DNA of 64,000 bases from Bog-473 sp963706555 (GTDB lineage Bacteria; Actinomycetota; Acidimicrobiia; Acidimicrobiales; RAAP-2), in assembly GCA_963706555.1 (NCBI GenBank), contig OY970164.1, forward strand, positions 558,001 to 622,000, given 5' to 3'. A model generated the notes under the pieces. It was given only the letters and a program-made list of their open reading frames with translations, ran no database searches and was not told the origin of the DNA. Shown piece by piece: positions 8,268-17,985 of the stretch; the stretch's first letter is position 1; each line of letters begins with the position of its first letter. A program made the position numbers and the translations under genes.

Positions 8268-9510
8268 AACGGGCCGGCATCTGCTCCCATCCGTTTACCG
8301 CACCCACCCTCGGGTACCGGACGGCCTGGGCGACATCGACGACGTAGTCGCCGATTGTGCCGAGGACGCCGTCGAGCACACCGTCGAATGTGACCCGGGC
8401 CAGCGGGGCGCCGATACAACGGTGTGGACCGAAGCCGAATGCAACATGGGGTCGGGCATCGCGGGCGACGTCCACACGGTCCGGTTCGTCGAAGACAGCC
8501 GGGTCCCTGTTGGCCGCCGCCCATGAAAGCAGCAAACGTTCACCTCGTTCGAGATCTTGCCCGCCGACATGGACCGAGCCGGTTGCCGTCCGGGCAGTCG
8601 CAGGGGCAGGGCTGAAGACTCGGAGGAACTCCTCGCGAGCCGACCTCCGGAGGTCCGGATCACCGAGGAGTTGGCTCCGGACATCGGGGTGTTCAGAGAG
8701 CCAGAAGAGGGAGTTGGCGATCAAGGCGGTGGTGGTATCGACCCCACCGGCCACAATCGCGAACAGGACGTTCACCGCATCGGCATCGCTGACGGGGTCC
8801 CCGTCGATCTCAGCCGCCACCACCGCCGACGCAACATCTTCGGCGGGCAACTCACGACGTGAATGTACCAAGTCGAGCAACGCCGCCCGCAGGTGGCTGA
8901 TGCCATCCAACGCGGCGAGCCAGCTCGACGAGTTGGGTGGAGCGAACACGAGGGAGTGCAACGGACCGGCGAATTTCTCCCACTCACCGGCCTCCAACCC
9001 CACCAGCATCATGGTGACCATGGCGGGGACAGGATTGGCCAGATCCAGCACGAGATCGATGGTGCCCGACTCCCGATGCCGATCGATCCTCTCCGCGGTG
9101 ATGGCGCGAATCACGGGAACCCAGCGCTGGGTTGCCGCCGGGGTGAACCATGGCAGGAGGAGGCGCCTGTACCCGTGGAATGCCGATCCGTCGATCTCGG
9201 AAGGAATCCCCCGGTAACGGCCCTGCGGAGGAATGGCTATGCCCCCGAACTCCCTGCCCAACCGAAAGCCGTCGAGATCGTGTTCCGACGAGAACGCTTC
9301 GGGGTCGCGGCCACACTGGCGCACCAGATCGTGCGACGTGACGACCCAGTAGCCGCCATGGGCCGGCGTGTGTGCGACCGGACACGAACTCCGCAGACGG
9401 GCGTGCATCGAGTCCGGATCCCATTCGTCCAGTGGGCGGTGGTGATCGTAGGCGTCCGGTGCCGGCAACCGCTCCGTCGGCACAGAAGGCGGGGGTTCCT
9501 CGTGCTCCAT
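8248..9510 (-). CDS. Cytochrome P450
   Basis: 420 residues, soluble bacterial P450. I-helix oxygen-activation motif AGGVDTTT near residue 265, K-helix ExxR as EEFL-R (REEFLRVFSP), and the heme-Cys loop FGFGPHRCIG near 370. No membrane anchor. Needs a ferredoxin/reductase partner; the only ferredoxins in the window are 34 kb away, so the partner is probably elsewhere. Downstream genes on the same strand start near its N-terminus side (9513, 9875), giving a likely operon from 10720 to 8248: lyase, NTF2-like, P450. Confidence 0.95.
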   Translation of the reverse strand: MEHEEPPPSVPTERLPAPDAYDHHRPLDEWDPDSMHARLRSSCPVAHTPAHGGYWVVTSHDLVRQCGRDPEAFSSEHDLDGFRLGREFGGIAIPPQGRYRGIPSEIDGSAFHGYRRLLLPWFTPAATQRWVPVIRAITAERIDRHRESGTIDLVLDLANPVPAMVTMMLVGLEAGEWEKFAGPLHSLVFAPPNSSSWLAALDGISHLRAALLDLVHSRRELPAEDVASAVVAAEIDGDPVSDADAVNVLFAIVAGGVDTTTALIANSLFWLSEHPDVRSQLLGDPDLRRSAREEFLRVFSPAPATARTATGSVHVGGQDLERGERLLLSWAAANRDPAVFDEPDRVDVARDARPHVAFGFGPHRCIGAPLARVTFDGVLDGVLGTIGDYVVDVAQAVRYPRVGAVNGWEQMPARFSSPKP

Positions 9511-9512
9511 CG

Positions 9513-9878
9513 TCAGTCGACTGCTCCGGCGGGTGGCAGCCGTCTGACAAAGACCTCGACGTGCTCGATCAGGCCATGTTGGTCCACGCGGAACGTCCCG
9601 GCCACCCGCACCGTGTGGGGCGCGCCGTGGACCTCGATCGTCTCTGTCACGTTCACCTGCACCAGCGGACCTTCTTCGAATGCCTCAGTGACCTCGACCC
9701 TCTGATCCTTGAGGGTGGGGAGCAGGTCACGCAGGAACGCGAGATAGTCGTCAGGCGTGCTCCACGCGTGCTCCTCGTAGGGTCCGACTCGGCTGAAGGA
9801 GTCAGAGAGGCAACCGCGCAACTCCTCCCAGTCGTGGCGTTCCATTGCTGCGAAGTAACGATCGACGGTGGCGTTCAT
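9513..9878 (-). CDS. SnoaL/NTF2-like protein
   Basis: 121 residues starting MNATVDRYFAAMERHDWEEL, a signature opening of the SnoaL/limonene-epoxide-hydrolase-like fold, followed by TPDDYLAFLRDLLPTL and a closing strand VEVFVRRLPP. Start ATG at 9878 overlaps the upstream lyase stop by 4 bp (ATGA), so the two are translationally coupled, and the P450 starts 2 bp after its stop. Enzymatic role unassigned. Confidence 0.85.
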   Translation of the reverse strand: MNATVDRYFAAMERHDWEELRGCLSDSFSRVGPYEEHAWSTPDDYLAFLRDLLPTLKDQRVEVTEAFEEGPLVQVNVTETIEVHGAPHTVRVAGTFRVDQHGLIEHVEVFVRRLPPAGAVD

Positions 9879-10720
9879 GGCCGTACATCCCGGCCCGTGC
9901 TGGCCACCCAGGCTCCGACGACCGCATCGTAGGCCTCTTGTTGGATCGCCTCCGCTTTGCCCGGAAACTCGAAGGCCTCGCCGGGCAGGTCCCCATGGAC
10001 AAGGAGATGGGCGGCCCACTGACGGTGCACCCGCGCTGCGGACGCGGTGCCCCATCCTGTGGAGAGGACGACGTTCACCCCCGGCGTAAAGCCGCCGAAA
10101 CCCACGAGGGGCAGCTTCACCTCCGCCCCGATGGCCGCGACCTGCTCCTCGGTGGCGAAGGTCGGCAGAAAGGCATCAGCGCCCGCCTCTTGATAGGCGA
10201 TGCCGCGACGGATGGTCTCCTCGAGCCAACCGGAACCACCACCCCCGACCGCATAGAGCTCATCGCAGCGGATGATGATCACGAAGTCCGGGTCCCGACG
10301 CGCCTCCACAGCAGCGCTGATCCGCGCCTGCATGTCTGCGATCGACAGAAGGGGACCGTCCCATTTCGAGTGCTTCGGCGGAATTTCGTCCTCCATGTGG
10401 ATGCCGGCGACGCCTGCGTGCTCGTAGCGTTGGATGCTTCGGTGGACGTCCGCCACGGTTTCACCGCACTGGTCCGCGTCGATAATCAGGGGGATGGCAA
10501 TCACTTCTGCAGCCCGACCTGCCTGCTCGATCATCTCCGTCGGAGTGAACACCCCGTTGTCGGGGATGGCGTAGTGCATCATGCTCGTTCCGTGGCCACC
10601 CATATAGGCCGCCGAAAATCCCACGTCCTCGACGATTCGGGCCGTCAGTGCGCTGTAGCACTCGGCCGCCATGAAAGGCTCACCGGCGATGAGCGATCGC
10701 AACTGCTGACGGGTTGACAT
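9875..10720 (-). CDS. Isocitrate lyase / PEP-mutase superfamily enzyme
   Basis: 281 residues. Fold hallmarks: LIIDADQCGETVADVHRS (metal-binding Asp region, normally DxDxGYG), HMEDEIPPKHSKWDG (catalytic ED and the K-x-x-x-H/C-G-like flexible loop) and FVIIIRCDELYAVGG (R-x-D). Members cleave or rearrange C-C or C-P bonds in 2-hydroxy or oxo acids (2-methylisocitrate lyase, oxaloacetate hydrolase, carboxy-PEP synthase). The catalytic loop lacks the canonical KKCG Cys, so a lyase of the methylisocitrate type is doubtful. AGGAGG precedes the ATG. First gene of the operon with the NTF2-like protein and P450. Confidence 0.85.
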   Translation of the reverse strand: MSTRQQLRSLIAGEPFMAAECYSALTARIVEDVGFSAAYMGGHGTSMMHYAIPDNGVFTPTEMIEQAGRAAEVIAIPLIIDADQCGETVADVHRSIQRYEHAGVAGIHMEDEIPPKHSKWDGPLLSIADMQARISAAVEARRDPDFVIIIRCDELYAVGGGGSGWLEETIRRGIAYQEAGADAFLPTFATEEQVAAIGAEVKLPLVGFGGFTPGVNVVLSTGWGTASAARVHRQWAAHLLVHGDLPGEAFEFPGKAEAIQQEAYDAVVGAWVASTGRDVRP

Positions 10721-10904
10721 GCGGGTTCCTCCTGATCGGACGATTGCTGCGGGATTGCGAAGCGATCACGGGCGGACTACACCGCACTGGACGGCCCGGG
10801 TCCCCCCTCGGCGTGGGTCCGATGGTAACGAGTGCGCTGACCCCGGGCCAGTGGACACTCTTCGACTTGCACTCCGGGACCATCGCGGTGAAGCTCCCAC
10901 CGTC

Positions 10905-11723
10905 GTGCGGTACAACGTAGAGAAAGACGCCGCTCTGTACGTGCCCGACGGCAACCGGTACGTGCCGACGCACTACTGCCAGGGGCCGTGGGACCCCGGA
11001 GCCCAGTTCGGGGGTTCTCCCGCGGCCCTCCTGGCAACACTGATCGACACGGTCCCGAGCCTGGTGCCGATGCAGTTGGCCCGGCTCACGACCGATCTGA
11101 TGCGGCCGACGCCACTCACCCCCCTGACCGCCGAAGTCCACATCGTCCGGGAGGGCAAGAAGATTCAAGTGGTGGAGGGGTCGCTCTACGCTGACGGTCT
11201 CGAAGTCACCCGGGCCTCCGCCCTGCGGATTCGCCGCGCTGCAGTGGAGGCCGAGGGTCTCCCCGACGGCCGCTTCGCAAACCCCCTGCCGACCGGGCCG
11301 CGGCCTGTGGAAGAAGATCTCTTCTCAGCCCAGGACCCTCCCGGGTCCCGGCTGGCCATGGAGTACCTCTTCGAGGGATCTGGGGGGTATTTCAAGCATC
11401 CCGCATGGATGCGCCTGCGTATCAATGTCATCGCCGGAGAGCGTCCACGGCCAGTGGCCCGTCTGGCCTACGTCGCCGACACCGCCAGCGGAGTCGGACA
11501 CGACCGTTCGGGGGAAGTCAAATGGATCAATGCGGACGTAGCAATCAACGTCGTCCGCGAGCCGACCGGCGAGTGGCTCTCTCTCGACGGCCGGAGCTGG
11601 CTCGGCCGAACCGGGAGCGGTCAGGTCCAGGCCACGATCTCCGATACCGAGGGCGTCGCCTGCACCGTCTCCATGGTCAGGCTCGTCGACCCTCCGGCAG
11701 CTCCAGAGCGAGCGGATCGCTGA
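10905..11723 (+). CDS. Acyl-CoA thioesterase-like (double hotdog) protein
   Basis: About 272 residues. An N-terminal hotdog of the TesB/thioesterase-like type reads HYCQGPWDPGAQFGGSPAA, then LARLTTDLMRPTPLTPL and a second hotdog around VKWINADVAINVVREPTGEWL. This arrangement is common in actinobacterial thioesterase-family proteins next to acyl-CoA dehydrogenases. Would hydrolyse acyl-CoA. The start is uncertain: GTG 10905 is chosen because the protein resemblance begins there; the open frame extends to 10719. Confidence 0.8.
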   Translation: MRYNVEKDAALYVPDGNRYVPTHYCQGPWDPGAQFGGSPAALLATLIDTVPSLVPMQLARLTTDLMRPTPLTPLTAEVHIVREGKKIQVVEGSLYADGLEVTRASALRIRRAAVEAEGLPDGRFANPLPTGPRPVEEDLFSAQDPPGSRLAMEYLFEGSGGYFKHPAWMRLRINVIAGERPRPVARLAYVADTASGVGHDRSGEVKWINADVAINVVREPTGEWLSLDGRSWLGRTGSGQVQATISDTEGVACTVSMVRLVDPPAAPERADR

Positions 11724-11732
11724 CAACCTCGC

Positions 11733-12686
11733 TCAGAGGTTCTCCTGCACGAATGCGAACGGAACGCCCAGTGTTGCCGCGGGCTCAGGGGCGAGAGCCC
11801 GAACCCCTGTCACGTTGTCGTCGACATGCGCGAACGGCGTCTGTCGCGCCTCGAGGTCCTGAGCCTTCGCCGCAAGGTCGTTGACTGCCACGACGATCGT
11901 CCAGGGCAGCGGGCCGCGCGAGGCGACAAAGTCCGCGTGCGGCGTCCCACGCGCGGGCTGCACGAGATCGACGACGGCACTACGCGGATGGGCGCAAACG
12001 ATCGGCGCCGTTCGCGAGCCATCGGCAGTATGCGCAATCGGGCCGATGGTGCAGTCGAAGGTCGCGTGCAGGCTTGCGATCGACCGGTCGAGGTCGGGGA
12101 CCAACCAGCGCCGGGCCGCGATGCGGGTCATTGCTCCGGGCCGCAACTCCGATTGTGGTGGTGGGTCGTCCGCTGATTCCGTCACCCCTGGAATCGTGAC
12201 GGTCTCGACCAGTTCGATGAGAAGTCCGCCGTCGTCCCCGGGAATCCAGACGTCATTCTCCTCTTCGCTGACGCCGACCCACAACCTGTGGTGCGGCATC
12301 AGGTCATTGGCCGCATCGAGCCAGTGCCGGTACCCACCGAGGCGCACGCGCTCAATAGCATCGTCCATATCCGATACCGCGAACACGGTGCCATGCGTGC
12401 GCACGGGAGCATCGTTCTGCGCCCGCCGCAAGCCGGGCATGTGCGGAAGCGTCTGCGGGGCGGGGAGGGTCGGATCGATCGTGTTCGCCGCCATGACCTC
12501 GAGCCGGGTCGGCGATCCTTGTAGGCGGGGGTGTGTGCGGAGGAACACCACGTCGAAGCCGCGCCCTTCGCCGCCGGCGTACCACTGCGGCTTCGGGTCA
12601 CCGAACCCGAGACGCTCCTGCATCGTCTGCACCGCAGAAGAAAAGTCGTCGATCAGAAGATCGGCACTCACAAGGAAGTCGAACAC
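11733..12686 (-). CDS. Two-domain VOC (glyoxalase-like) protein
   Basis: 317 residues with two vicinal-oxygen-chelate repeats, 1-150 and 165-315. The first begins VSADLLIDDFSSAVQTMQ and closes GGLLIELVE; the second begins RRWLVPDLDRSIASLHATF and closes LGVPFAFVQE. The second halves have few obvious His/Glu metal ligands, so this may be a binding protein instead of a dioxygenase. Starts (GTG 12686) right at the stop of the upstream phytanoyl-CoA-dioxygenase-like gene (12688), so both are one operon. Confidence 0.8.
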   Translation of the reverse strand: MFDFLVSADLLIDDFSSAVQTMQERLGFGDPKPQWYAGGEGRGFDVVFLRTHPRLQGSPTRLEVMAANTIDPTLPAPQTLPHMPGLRRAQNDAPVRTHGTVFAVSDMDDAIERVRLGGYRHWLDAANDLMPHHRLWVGVSEEENDVWIPGDDGGLLIELVETVTIPGVTESADDPPPQSELRPGAMTRIAARRWLVPDLDRSIASLHATFDCTIGPIAHTADGSRTAPIVCAHPRSAVVDLVQPARGTPHADFVASRGPLPWTIVVAVNDLAAKAQDLEARQTPFAHVDDNVTGVRALAPEPAATLGVPFAFVQENL

Positions 12687-12687
12687 G

Positions 12688-13539
12688 TCAGGACCCGAGT
12701 TTCGGCTGGGGAGCGGTGCTCACGAGGTACGCACCGTACCCCCGGTTCGGGCTGGTGAGACCGAGCCGCTGCTGCAATTCCGACGACATCCTGTCCAGCT
12801 TTTCTTGAGGGATGATCTGCCACCAGTTCGCCTGTAGCCGGAGATAGCCGCTCGCATAGAGCGCGAACAGTAGGCAACGCTCACGGTCCGCGCTGACGTT
12901 CTCTCCCGACGTGTGCCACATACGGCCGTGCATAATGATCACTGAGCCGGCGGATGCCTCGAACGGTCGCATGCCGGACCTCGGGTCAGCGGGGACCTCG
13001 GAGAAGCGGGTGAACCGGTGGCTCCCCGGGAGATAGCGGGTGGCCCCGTTCCCTTCGTCAACGTCGTCGAGACACCAGATGGCGTTGAGGCAGTTCTGCT
13101 CCAACCATGGCTCGGGCATGATCGTCGACTGATCGCAGTGCGCGTTCATGGATCCGCTTCCGGGCAGGGCGATGTTGCCCGAGAAATTCGACACCACCCA
13201 ATCGTGCCCCAACAAGGCCGCGACATACGAAGTCACGTACTCGTGCATCACCAACTGGGAGAACACCGGGTCGTACGCGAGGAGATCGGGAATCCGGATA
13301 TTCCTTCCGTTCGGGTCGAGATCTTCCCAGGTTGTCGGATATCCACCGGCCGCAGCCTGCTCTGCTGCGGCGACCGATGCCTCCCGGGCCGATGTGACGG
13401 CCTCGCGGTCGATGACCGACGGCAACACGCAGAACCCTTCCTCTTCGACCTGCTCCAGGAGGTCGAGGTTGACGTCCTCTCCGACGCGGACCGGGCCTTG
13501 GGCGTCCGGATCATGGAACACCCGCGAGATCGCTTTCAT
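12688..13539 (-). CDS. Phytanoyl-CoA dioxygenase (PhyH) family protein
   Basis: 283 residues. Fe(II)/2-oxoglutarate dioxygenase of the PhyH family: metal ligands HxD in NAHCDQS near 135, and a distal His in HGRMWHTSGENV near 205, with a downstream Arg (ADRERCLL) for 2-oxoglutarate. The sequence DLLEQVEEEGFCVLPSVID is the usual start of the fold. Would hydroxylate an acyl-CoA or secondary metabolite. First gene of a two-gene unit with the VOC protein, divergent from the acyl-CoA dehydrogenase pair. Confidence 0.88.
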   Translation of the reverse strand: MKAISRVFHDPDAQGPVRVGEDVNLDLLEQVEEEGFCVLPSVIDREAVTSAREASVAAAEQAAAGGYPTTWEDLDPNGRNIRIPDLLAYDPVFSQLVMHEYVTSYVAALLGHDWVVSNFSGNIALPGSGSMNAHCDQSTIMPEPWLEQNCLNAIWCLDDVDEGNGATRYLPGSHRFTRFSEVPADPRSGMRPFEASAGSVIIMHGRMWHTSGENVSADRERCLLFALYASGYLRLQANWWQIIPQEKLDRMSSELQQRLGLTSPNRGYGAYLVSTAPQPKLGS

Positions 13540-13763
13540 CTCAATCCTCCCCTTCCGACATACCCCAACGGGGTGTGTTCCGGTTTAGCCTGTCGCGCGC
13601 CTCGTTGCGCATTTTTGCACGATGTGCCGGGGCAACGACGGGTCGTCTCCCGGGGCGGTCCGCTGCTAGCGTCTCGCCGCGGGGTTGTCGAGCCGTGCTT
13701 GCGCACCTCGGGGCGACGGCAAGGAGCCGTGCGTCCCTGAACGGTAGGGACTGAAGCGGATTG

Positions 13764-14891
13764 GTGAGGGTGGATATCGATCTTTCAGAGGACCAGGAGC
13801 TCTTCCGCGAAACGACCGCCCGCTTCATTGAAGCGCGCTGCCCCATCGGGAAGGTGCGAGCGATGGCGGACGATCCACGACTGAGGGATCCAGGCGTGCT
13901 GCGAGATGCCGGCGAACTTGGATGGTACGCCCTCTTTGTTCCTGAAGAATTCGGCGGAGGAAGTATCTCGGGAGTCGCGATGCGTGACGCGGTGATCGTG
14001 GCCGAAGAACGCGGCCGGACCGTGCAGCCGGGACCCTTCGTGGCCACGAACGTCGTCGCCTTCGCACTCACCGACGCGGGCAGCCGGCACCAGAAGGAGG
14101 CTTGGCTCCCGCATCTGGCCGGCGGTGAGTTGTCGGCTGCGTGGGCGATCAGTGACGGTTCCGGCACCCCCGAGGCCGGTGCCCTCACGGCACGTGCCAC
14201 CAACACCGGCTTCGAGCTCTCGGGCACCGCCGGCCTCGTCTCGGAAGGCGCCAGCGCGGGACTCCTCCTTGTGACTGCTCTCGGTGATTCGGGTGAAACC
14301 GTGCAGTGCCTCGTTCCCTCCGATGCCGTTGGCGTCGAGATCACACAGCTCACGGGACTCGACATCACCCGCGAGTTCGCCAACGTGACTTTCAGGGGCG
14401 TGCATGTTCCCGAGGACGGGGTACTCACGAGCACCGATCCGGGCTCTCTCCTCGACCGGCTGATCGACGTCGCGGCGACGCTCAGCGTTGCCGAATCTGT
14501 CGGTGCGATGAGTCGGCTCATCGAGTTCACCGTCGGCTATGCCAAAGATCGGACGGCTTTCGGCCGTCCGATCGGTTCATTTCAAGCCTTGAAGCACCTT
14601 CTCGCCGACACCAGCTTCTTGGTGGAGGTGAGTGCCGGCGGTGCGACCGCGGCGGCGCATGCGGTCGGCGACCGCACCGCGGACGCCTCGGAGATCGCGA
14701 GTATCGCCAAGGCCTACGTCGGCGACGCCGGCGTCGCTGTCGCCCAAGCCTGCCAGCAGGCACACGGGGGCATAGGCTTTACCTGGGAACACGATTTGCA
14801 TTTCTACCTGCGGCGCTTGGCAGTCGATCGCGTGCTCTACGGCGATCCGTCGTGGCATCGTGAGCGAATCTGCCGGATTCACGGCCTATGA
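13764..14891 (+). CDS. Acyl-CoA dehydrogenase, small-subunit type
   Basis: About 375 residues. IDLSEDQELFRETTARFIE at the start, ELGWYALFVPEEFGG, and the C-terminal FAD/substrate region GYAKDRTAFGRPIGSFQALKH with HGGIGFTWEHDLHFYLRR. The usual catalytic base (Glu in the middle loop) is not obvious. Such subunits pair with a catalytic partner as alpha2beta2 heterotetramers in steroid and side-chain degradation. The next gene, starting 16 bp on, is the likely partner. TTG 13761 is an alternative start. Confidence 0.9.
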   Translation: MRVDIDLSEDQELFRETTARFIEARCPIGKVRAMADDPRLRDPGVLRDAGELGWYALFVPEEFGGGSISGVAMRDAVIVAEERGRTVQPGPFVATNVVAFALTDAGSRHQKEAWLPHLAGGELSAAWAISDGSGTPEAGALTARATNTGFELSGTAGLVSEGASAGLLLVTALGDSGETVQCLVPSDAVGVEITQLTGLDITREFANVTFRGVHVPEDGVLTSTDPGSLLDRLIDVAATLSVAESVGAMSRLIEFTVGYAKDRTAFGRPIGSFQALKHLLADTSFLVEVSAGGATAAAHAVGDRTADASEIASIAKAYVGDAGVAVAQACQQAHGGIGFTWEHDLHFYLRRLAVDRVLYGDPSWHRERICRIHGL

Positions 14892-14907
14892 CACGAGGAC
14901 TGAAGCA

Positions 14908-16185
14908 ATGACCACTACGACACCGGTCGACCTTGATACCTACCGACGTGAGGCGCGGGCCTGGGTCGCCGCCAACCTCACGCCGCGCACAGAGAAACTG
15001 GATCCCGTTGCAGCCAATCTACGCGGGAGTCACGAATACACGCGAGAGCAGATTGAGGCTGAACGGCCCAAGCAGCGCGCCCTGTTCGACGCCGGATATA
15101 CGGGGATCACCTGGCCGCTCGAGTACGGCGGACAAGGTCTCACCCGGGCGCATGAGCACGCATTCCTCGAGGAGGCCTCCGGCTACGAGCTGCCCGACTT
15201 CGGCTATGCCGGCTCAATGACGTTCGGAGTCTGCGCGGCAGTAATTCTCGGGCACGCTTCCGAGGAGTTCAAGCGTCGTCACTTGCCCCGCATCCTCAAA
15301 GGCGAGGAACTGTGGGTGCAGTTCTTCTCGGAGCCTTCGGGGGGATCCGACCTCGCCGGGGTCCGGACGCGGGCGACTCGTGACGGCGACACCTGGATCC
15401 TGAACGGCGCCAAGGTCTGGACGTCGTTCGGCCACCTGGCTGACTGGGGTCTTTGTCTGGCCCGCACGAACTGGGGTGTTGCAAAGCATCGCGGTCTGAC
15501 CTGGTTCGGGGTGCCTGTTGCGGCCAAGGGCGTCACGGTGCGGACGATCCGCCTCATCAACGGTGGCGCCGACTTCTGCGAGGAGTTCTTCGATGACGTC
15601 GTCCTTCGCGACGATGAGCGGATCGGCGACGTCGATCAGGGATGGACGATCGCGCAGACCATGCTCGTCCACGAGCGCGGCGGGAGCACCAACGTGTCCG
15701 AGACGCCTCTCGAACCAGGTCCCCTTGCTCCTGACCTGGTTGCCCTCGCCCGTGAAGTAGGTCGGATCGATGATCCGCAAGCCCGCCAACTCATCGCCCG
15801 GGCGCACAGCTTGATGTTCCTCCGTGAGGCACTCAGCCGGCGGGTCAGGCGCACCCTGCGGCGGGACGGCGCCAATCCCGGGTTCGCTTCGTACTGGGCT
15901 CTCGCACATGGGATGTTCGATGCGGAACGGGCCAACATCGGCATCGACCTCGCGCGAGGTGACCTCGTCGCTTGGGAACCATCAGCGGCCGAAGGGGCCA
16001 AAGCCTCCACCGCACTCGCATTCCTCAACGGCATGATCAACTCGGTGGCAGGTGGGACGAACCAGATGCAACGTAACGCCATCAGTGAACAGGTGTTGGG
16101 TCTCCCCCGCGAACCGAGCTACGACCGCGACAAGCCGTTCGAGCAAGTCGTCCGCGACGCCGAGAATTGGGATGGGCGGATCTAG
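14908..16185 (+). CDS. Acyl-CoA dehydrogenase, partner subunit
   Basis: 425 residues. DLDTYRREARAWVAANL, GYTGITWPLEYGGQGLTRAHE, the flavin-binding WVQFFSEPSGGSDLAGVRT and TWILNGAKVWTSFGHLADWG, and C-terminal GGTNQMQRNAISEQVLGLPREP, the last being diagnostic of FadE proteins. The ATG at 14908 is the best start, as earlier in-frame codons overlap the previous gene. With the preceding gene it forms a probable heteromeric acyl-CoA dehydrogenase. Ends 4 bp into the convergent hydrolase gene. Confidence 0.92.
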   Translation: MTTTTPVDLDTYRREARAWVAANLTPRTEKLDPVAANLRGSHEYTREQIEAERPKQRALFDAGYTGITWPLEYGGQGLTRAHEHAFLEEASGYELPDFGYAGSMTFGVCAAVILGHASEEFKRRHLPRILKGEELWVQFFSEPSGGSDLAGVRTRATRDGDTWILNGAKVWTSFGHLADWGLCLARTNWGVAKHRGLTWFGVPVAAKGVTVRTIRLINGGADFCEEFFDDVVLRDDERIGDVDQGWTIAQTMLVHERGGSTNVSETPLEPGPLAPDLVALAREVGRIDDPQARQLIARAHSLMFLREALSRRVRRTLRRDGANPGFASYWALAHGMFDAERANIGIDLARGDLVAWEPSAAEGAKASTALAFLNGMINSVAGGTNQMQRNAISEQVLGLPREPSYDRDKPFEQVVRDAENWDGRI

Positions 16186-17102
16186 GACTTCTGTAGGTGT
16201 TGCACGAAGAAGTTCACCACGAGTTCTTCGATCTGCTTGGGGTCGGGCTCCCCGCCCGGGACCTCGAGGGAGTGGCCGCCGCCGTGGACCACCACCGACG
16301 TCACCGGGACGTTCGCCGCCTTCAACTCGGTCGCGAGCTCTTCGGATTGCGCGATCGGGACGATGCCGTCGTCGTCGGCATGAATGATGAGAAAGGGCGG
16401 GTCTCCGGGCGAGACGTAGGTGATCGGGCTGGCGGCCGCGAGCGCCGCTGGCAGATCGCTCTCCGAAATGGGGCCGAGAAGGGACGTGAAGTTGCTCTTG
16501 ACGAGTCCCGGCACACCTTCCTCCTCGAGAGTGACGAGGTTCGCAGGACCGGCAAGATCGGCCACCGCCTCGACCCGACTCGACTCCTTGAGGTAGGCGC
16601 CGGTGTCCCAGCCGGCGCCGGGTCCCGCCGTCCCCACGAGGCTGGCGAGGTGCGCCCCGGCGCTATGTCCCCAAATCCCGATCTCGGCCGGGTCGATGTC
16701 GAAGACCTTGGCGTTGGCGCGGAGATACCGGACGGCACATTTGGCATCGACGATCTGCGCCGGCCACGGCTCCTCGGGCCCGAGCCGGTAGTTCACGCTC
16801 GCCACGACGAAACCCTTGGCGTTCAGCGCGGGTCCGATCTCGTGGATGATAAATCCCCCGGTGTCGTGGTCCCCGCCGATCCAGGATCCACCATGGAGGT
16901 AGATGACCGCCGGTGACCTTCGATCGCCCGATGGAGGTGCGGTTATCTTGGCCGTCTGGCCGTTGCAGTACTCCACCATCCTGGACTCACCGGGTGCGAG
17001 TGGGGTCGGTGCGCTGCTCGAACTCGGCTCTGAGCTGCAGCCCGCGAGGATGCAGGCACCCGCGAAAGCGACCGTCGACAAGAGAACGCGTGGGGAGACC
17101 AC
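16182..17102 (-). CDS. Alpha/beta hydrolase lipoprotein (esterase/lipase-like)
   Basis: About 306 residues. A lipoprotein signal with lipobox ILAGC follows the GTG start at 17102 (a start at 17192 would leave an over-long n-region and overlap the next gene). Hydrolase motifs: oxyanion HGGSWIGGDHD, nucleophile elbow GHSAGAH, and catalytic DDDGIVPIAQSE with a His in HGGGHSLEVPGG. It is the hormone-sensitive-lipase/BD-FAE type, anchored outside the membrane. Same strand as the upstream chloroperoxidase-like hydrolase, gap 58 bp. Confidence 0.88.
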   Translation of the reverse strand: MVSPRVLLSTVAFAGACILAGCSSEPSSSSAPTPLAPGESRMVEYCNGQTAKITAPPSGDRRSPAVIYLHGGSWIGGDHDTGGFIIHEIGPALNAKGFVVASVNYRLGPEEPWPAQIVDAKCAVRYLRANAKVFDIDPAEIGIWGHSAGAHLASLVGTAGPGAGWDTGAYLKESSRVEAVADLAGPANLVTLEEEGVPGLVKSNFTSLLGPISESDLPAALAAASPITYVSPGDPPFLIIHADDDGIVPIAQSEELATELKAANVPVTSVVVHGGGHSLEVPGGEPDPKQIEELVVNFFVQHLQKS

Positions 17103-17160
17103 GGCGATACGAGCTCGGACGGAGGATGCAGAACGCCCGGTTTCGTCGTTCGTCGCTATC

Positions 17161-17985
17161 TCACGTCTTGATGAACGCCAAAAGGTCGGCATTGATGGTC
17201 TCCGCCTCCGTTGTGGGCATGCCGTGCGGGAACCCGCCGTAGGTCTTCAGGGTGCCATTCTGCACGAGCTTGGCCGACAATGGGCCCGAGTCAGCGTAGG
17301 GAACGATCTGATCGTCATCACCGTGCATGACAAGTACCGGCACCGTGATCTTTTGCAAGTCTTCGGTGAAATCGGTCTGCGAGAACGCAACGATGCCGTC
17401 ATAGTGTGCCTTGGCCCCGCCCATCATGCCCTGGCGCCACCAGTTGTCGACGATCCCTGGTACTGCCGTGACACCGGGGCGGTTGAAGCCGTAGAAAGGG
17501 CCTTCGGGGAGGTCACGGTAGAACTGCGCCCGGTTCGTCGCCACTTGCAGCTGAAGGCCGTCGAACACTTCCTTCGGCAGGCCGCCGGGATTCGTTTCCG
17601 TCTGCACCATCAGGGGTGGCACTGAGCTGATCAGCACCGCCTTGGCCACCCTGTCTTCGCCGTGCCGGGCCAGATAGCGCGTGACTTCCCCGCCGCCGGT
17701 CGAGTGCCCCACGTGGACCGCGTCGTGGAGATCGAGATGCGCGGTCACGGCCGCCAGGTCGTCGGCGTAGTGGTCCATGTCGTGCCCGTCGCCGGTCTGG
17801 GTCGAGCGGCCATGGCCACGCCGGTCGTGGGCGACGACCCGATAGCCGTGCTGGAGGAAGAACAGCATCTGGGCGTCCCAGTCGTCAGAGGACAGGGGCC
17901 AACCGTGGCTGAAGACGATGGGCTGACCGCTTCCCCAGTCCTTGTAGAAGATCTCGGTGCCGTCTGTCGTGGTGATCGTGCCCAT
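17161..17985 (-). CDS. Non-heme chloroperoxidase / arylesterase-like alpha/beta hydrolase
   Basis: 274 residues. FSHGWPLSSDDWDAQM (oxyanion), DRRGHGRST, nucleophile GHSTGGGEVTRY, acid MHGDDDQIVPY and His in GGFPHGMPTTEAE. This set is the classic cofactor-free haloperoxidase/perhydrolase family, whose physiological role is usually ester hydrolysis. ATG 17985 is chosen since GGAGGA lies just upstream (open frame to 18006). Confidence 0.92.
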   Translation of the reverse strand: MGTITTTDGTEIFYKDWGSGQPIVFSHGWPLSSDDWDAQMLFFLQHGYRVVAHDRRGHGRSTQTGDGHDMDHYADDLAAVTAHLDLHDAVHVGHSTGGGEVTRYLARHGEDRVAKAVLISSVPPLMVQTETNPGGLPKEVFDGLQLQVATNRAQFYRDLPEGPFYGFNRPGVTAVPGIVDNWWRQGMMGGAKAHYDGIVAFSQTDFTEDLQKITVPVLVMHGDDDQIVPYADSGPLSAKLVQNGTLKTYGGFPHGMPTTEAETINADLLAFIKT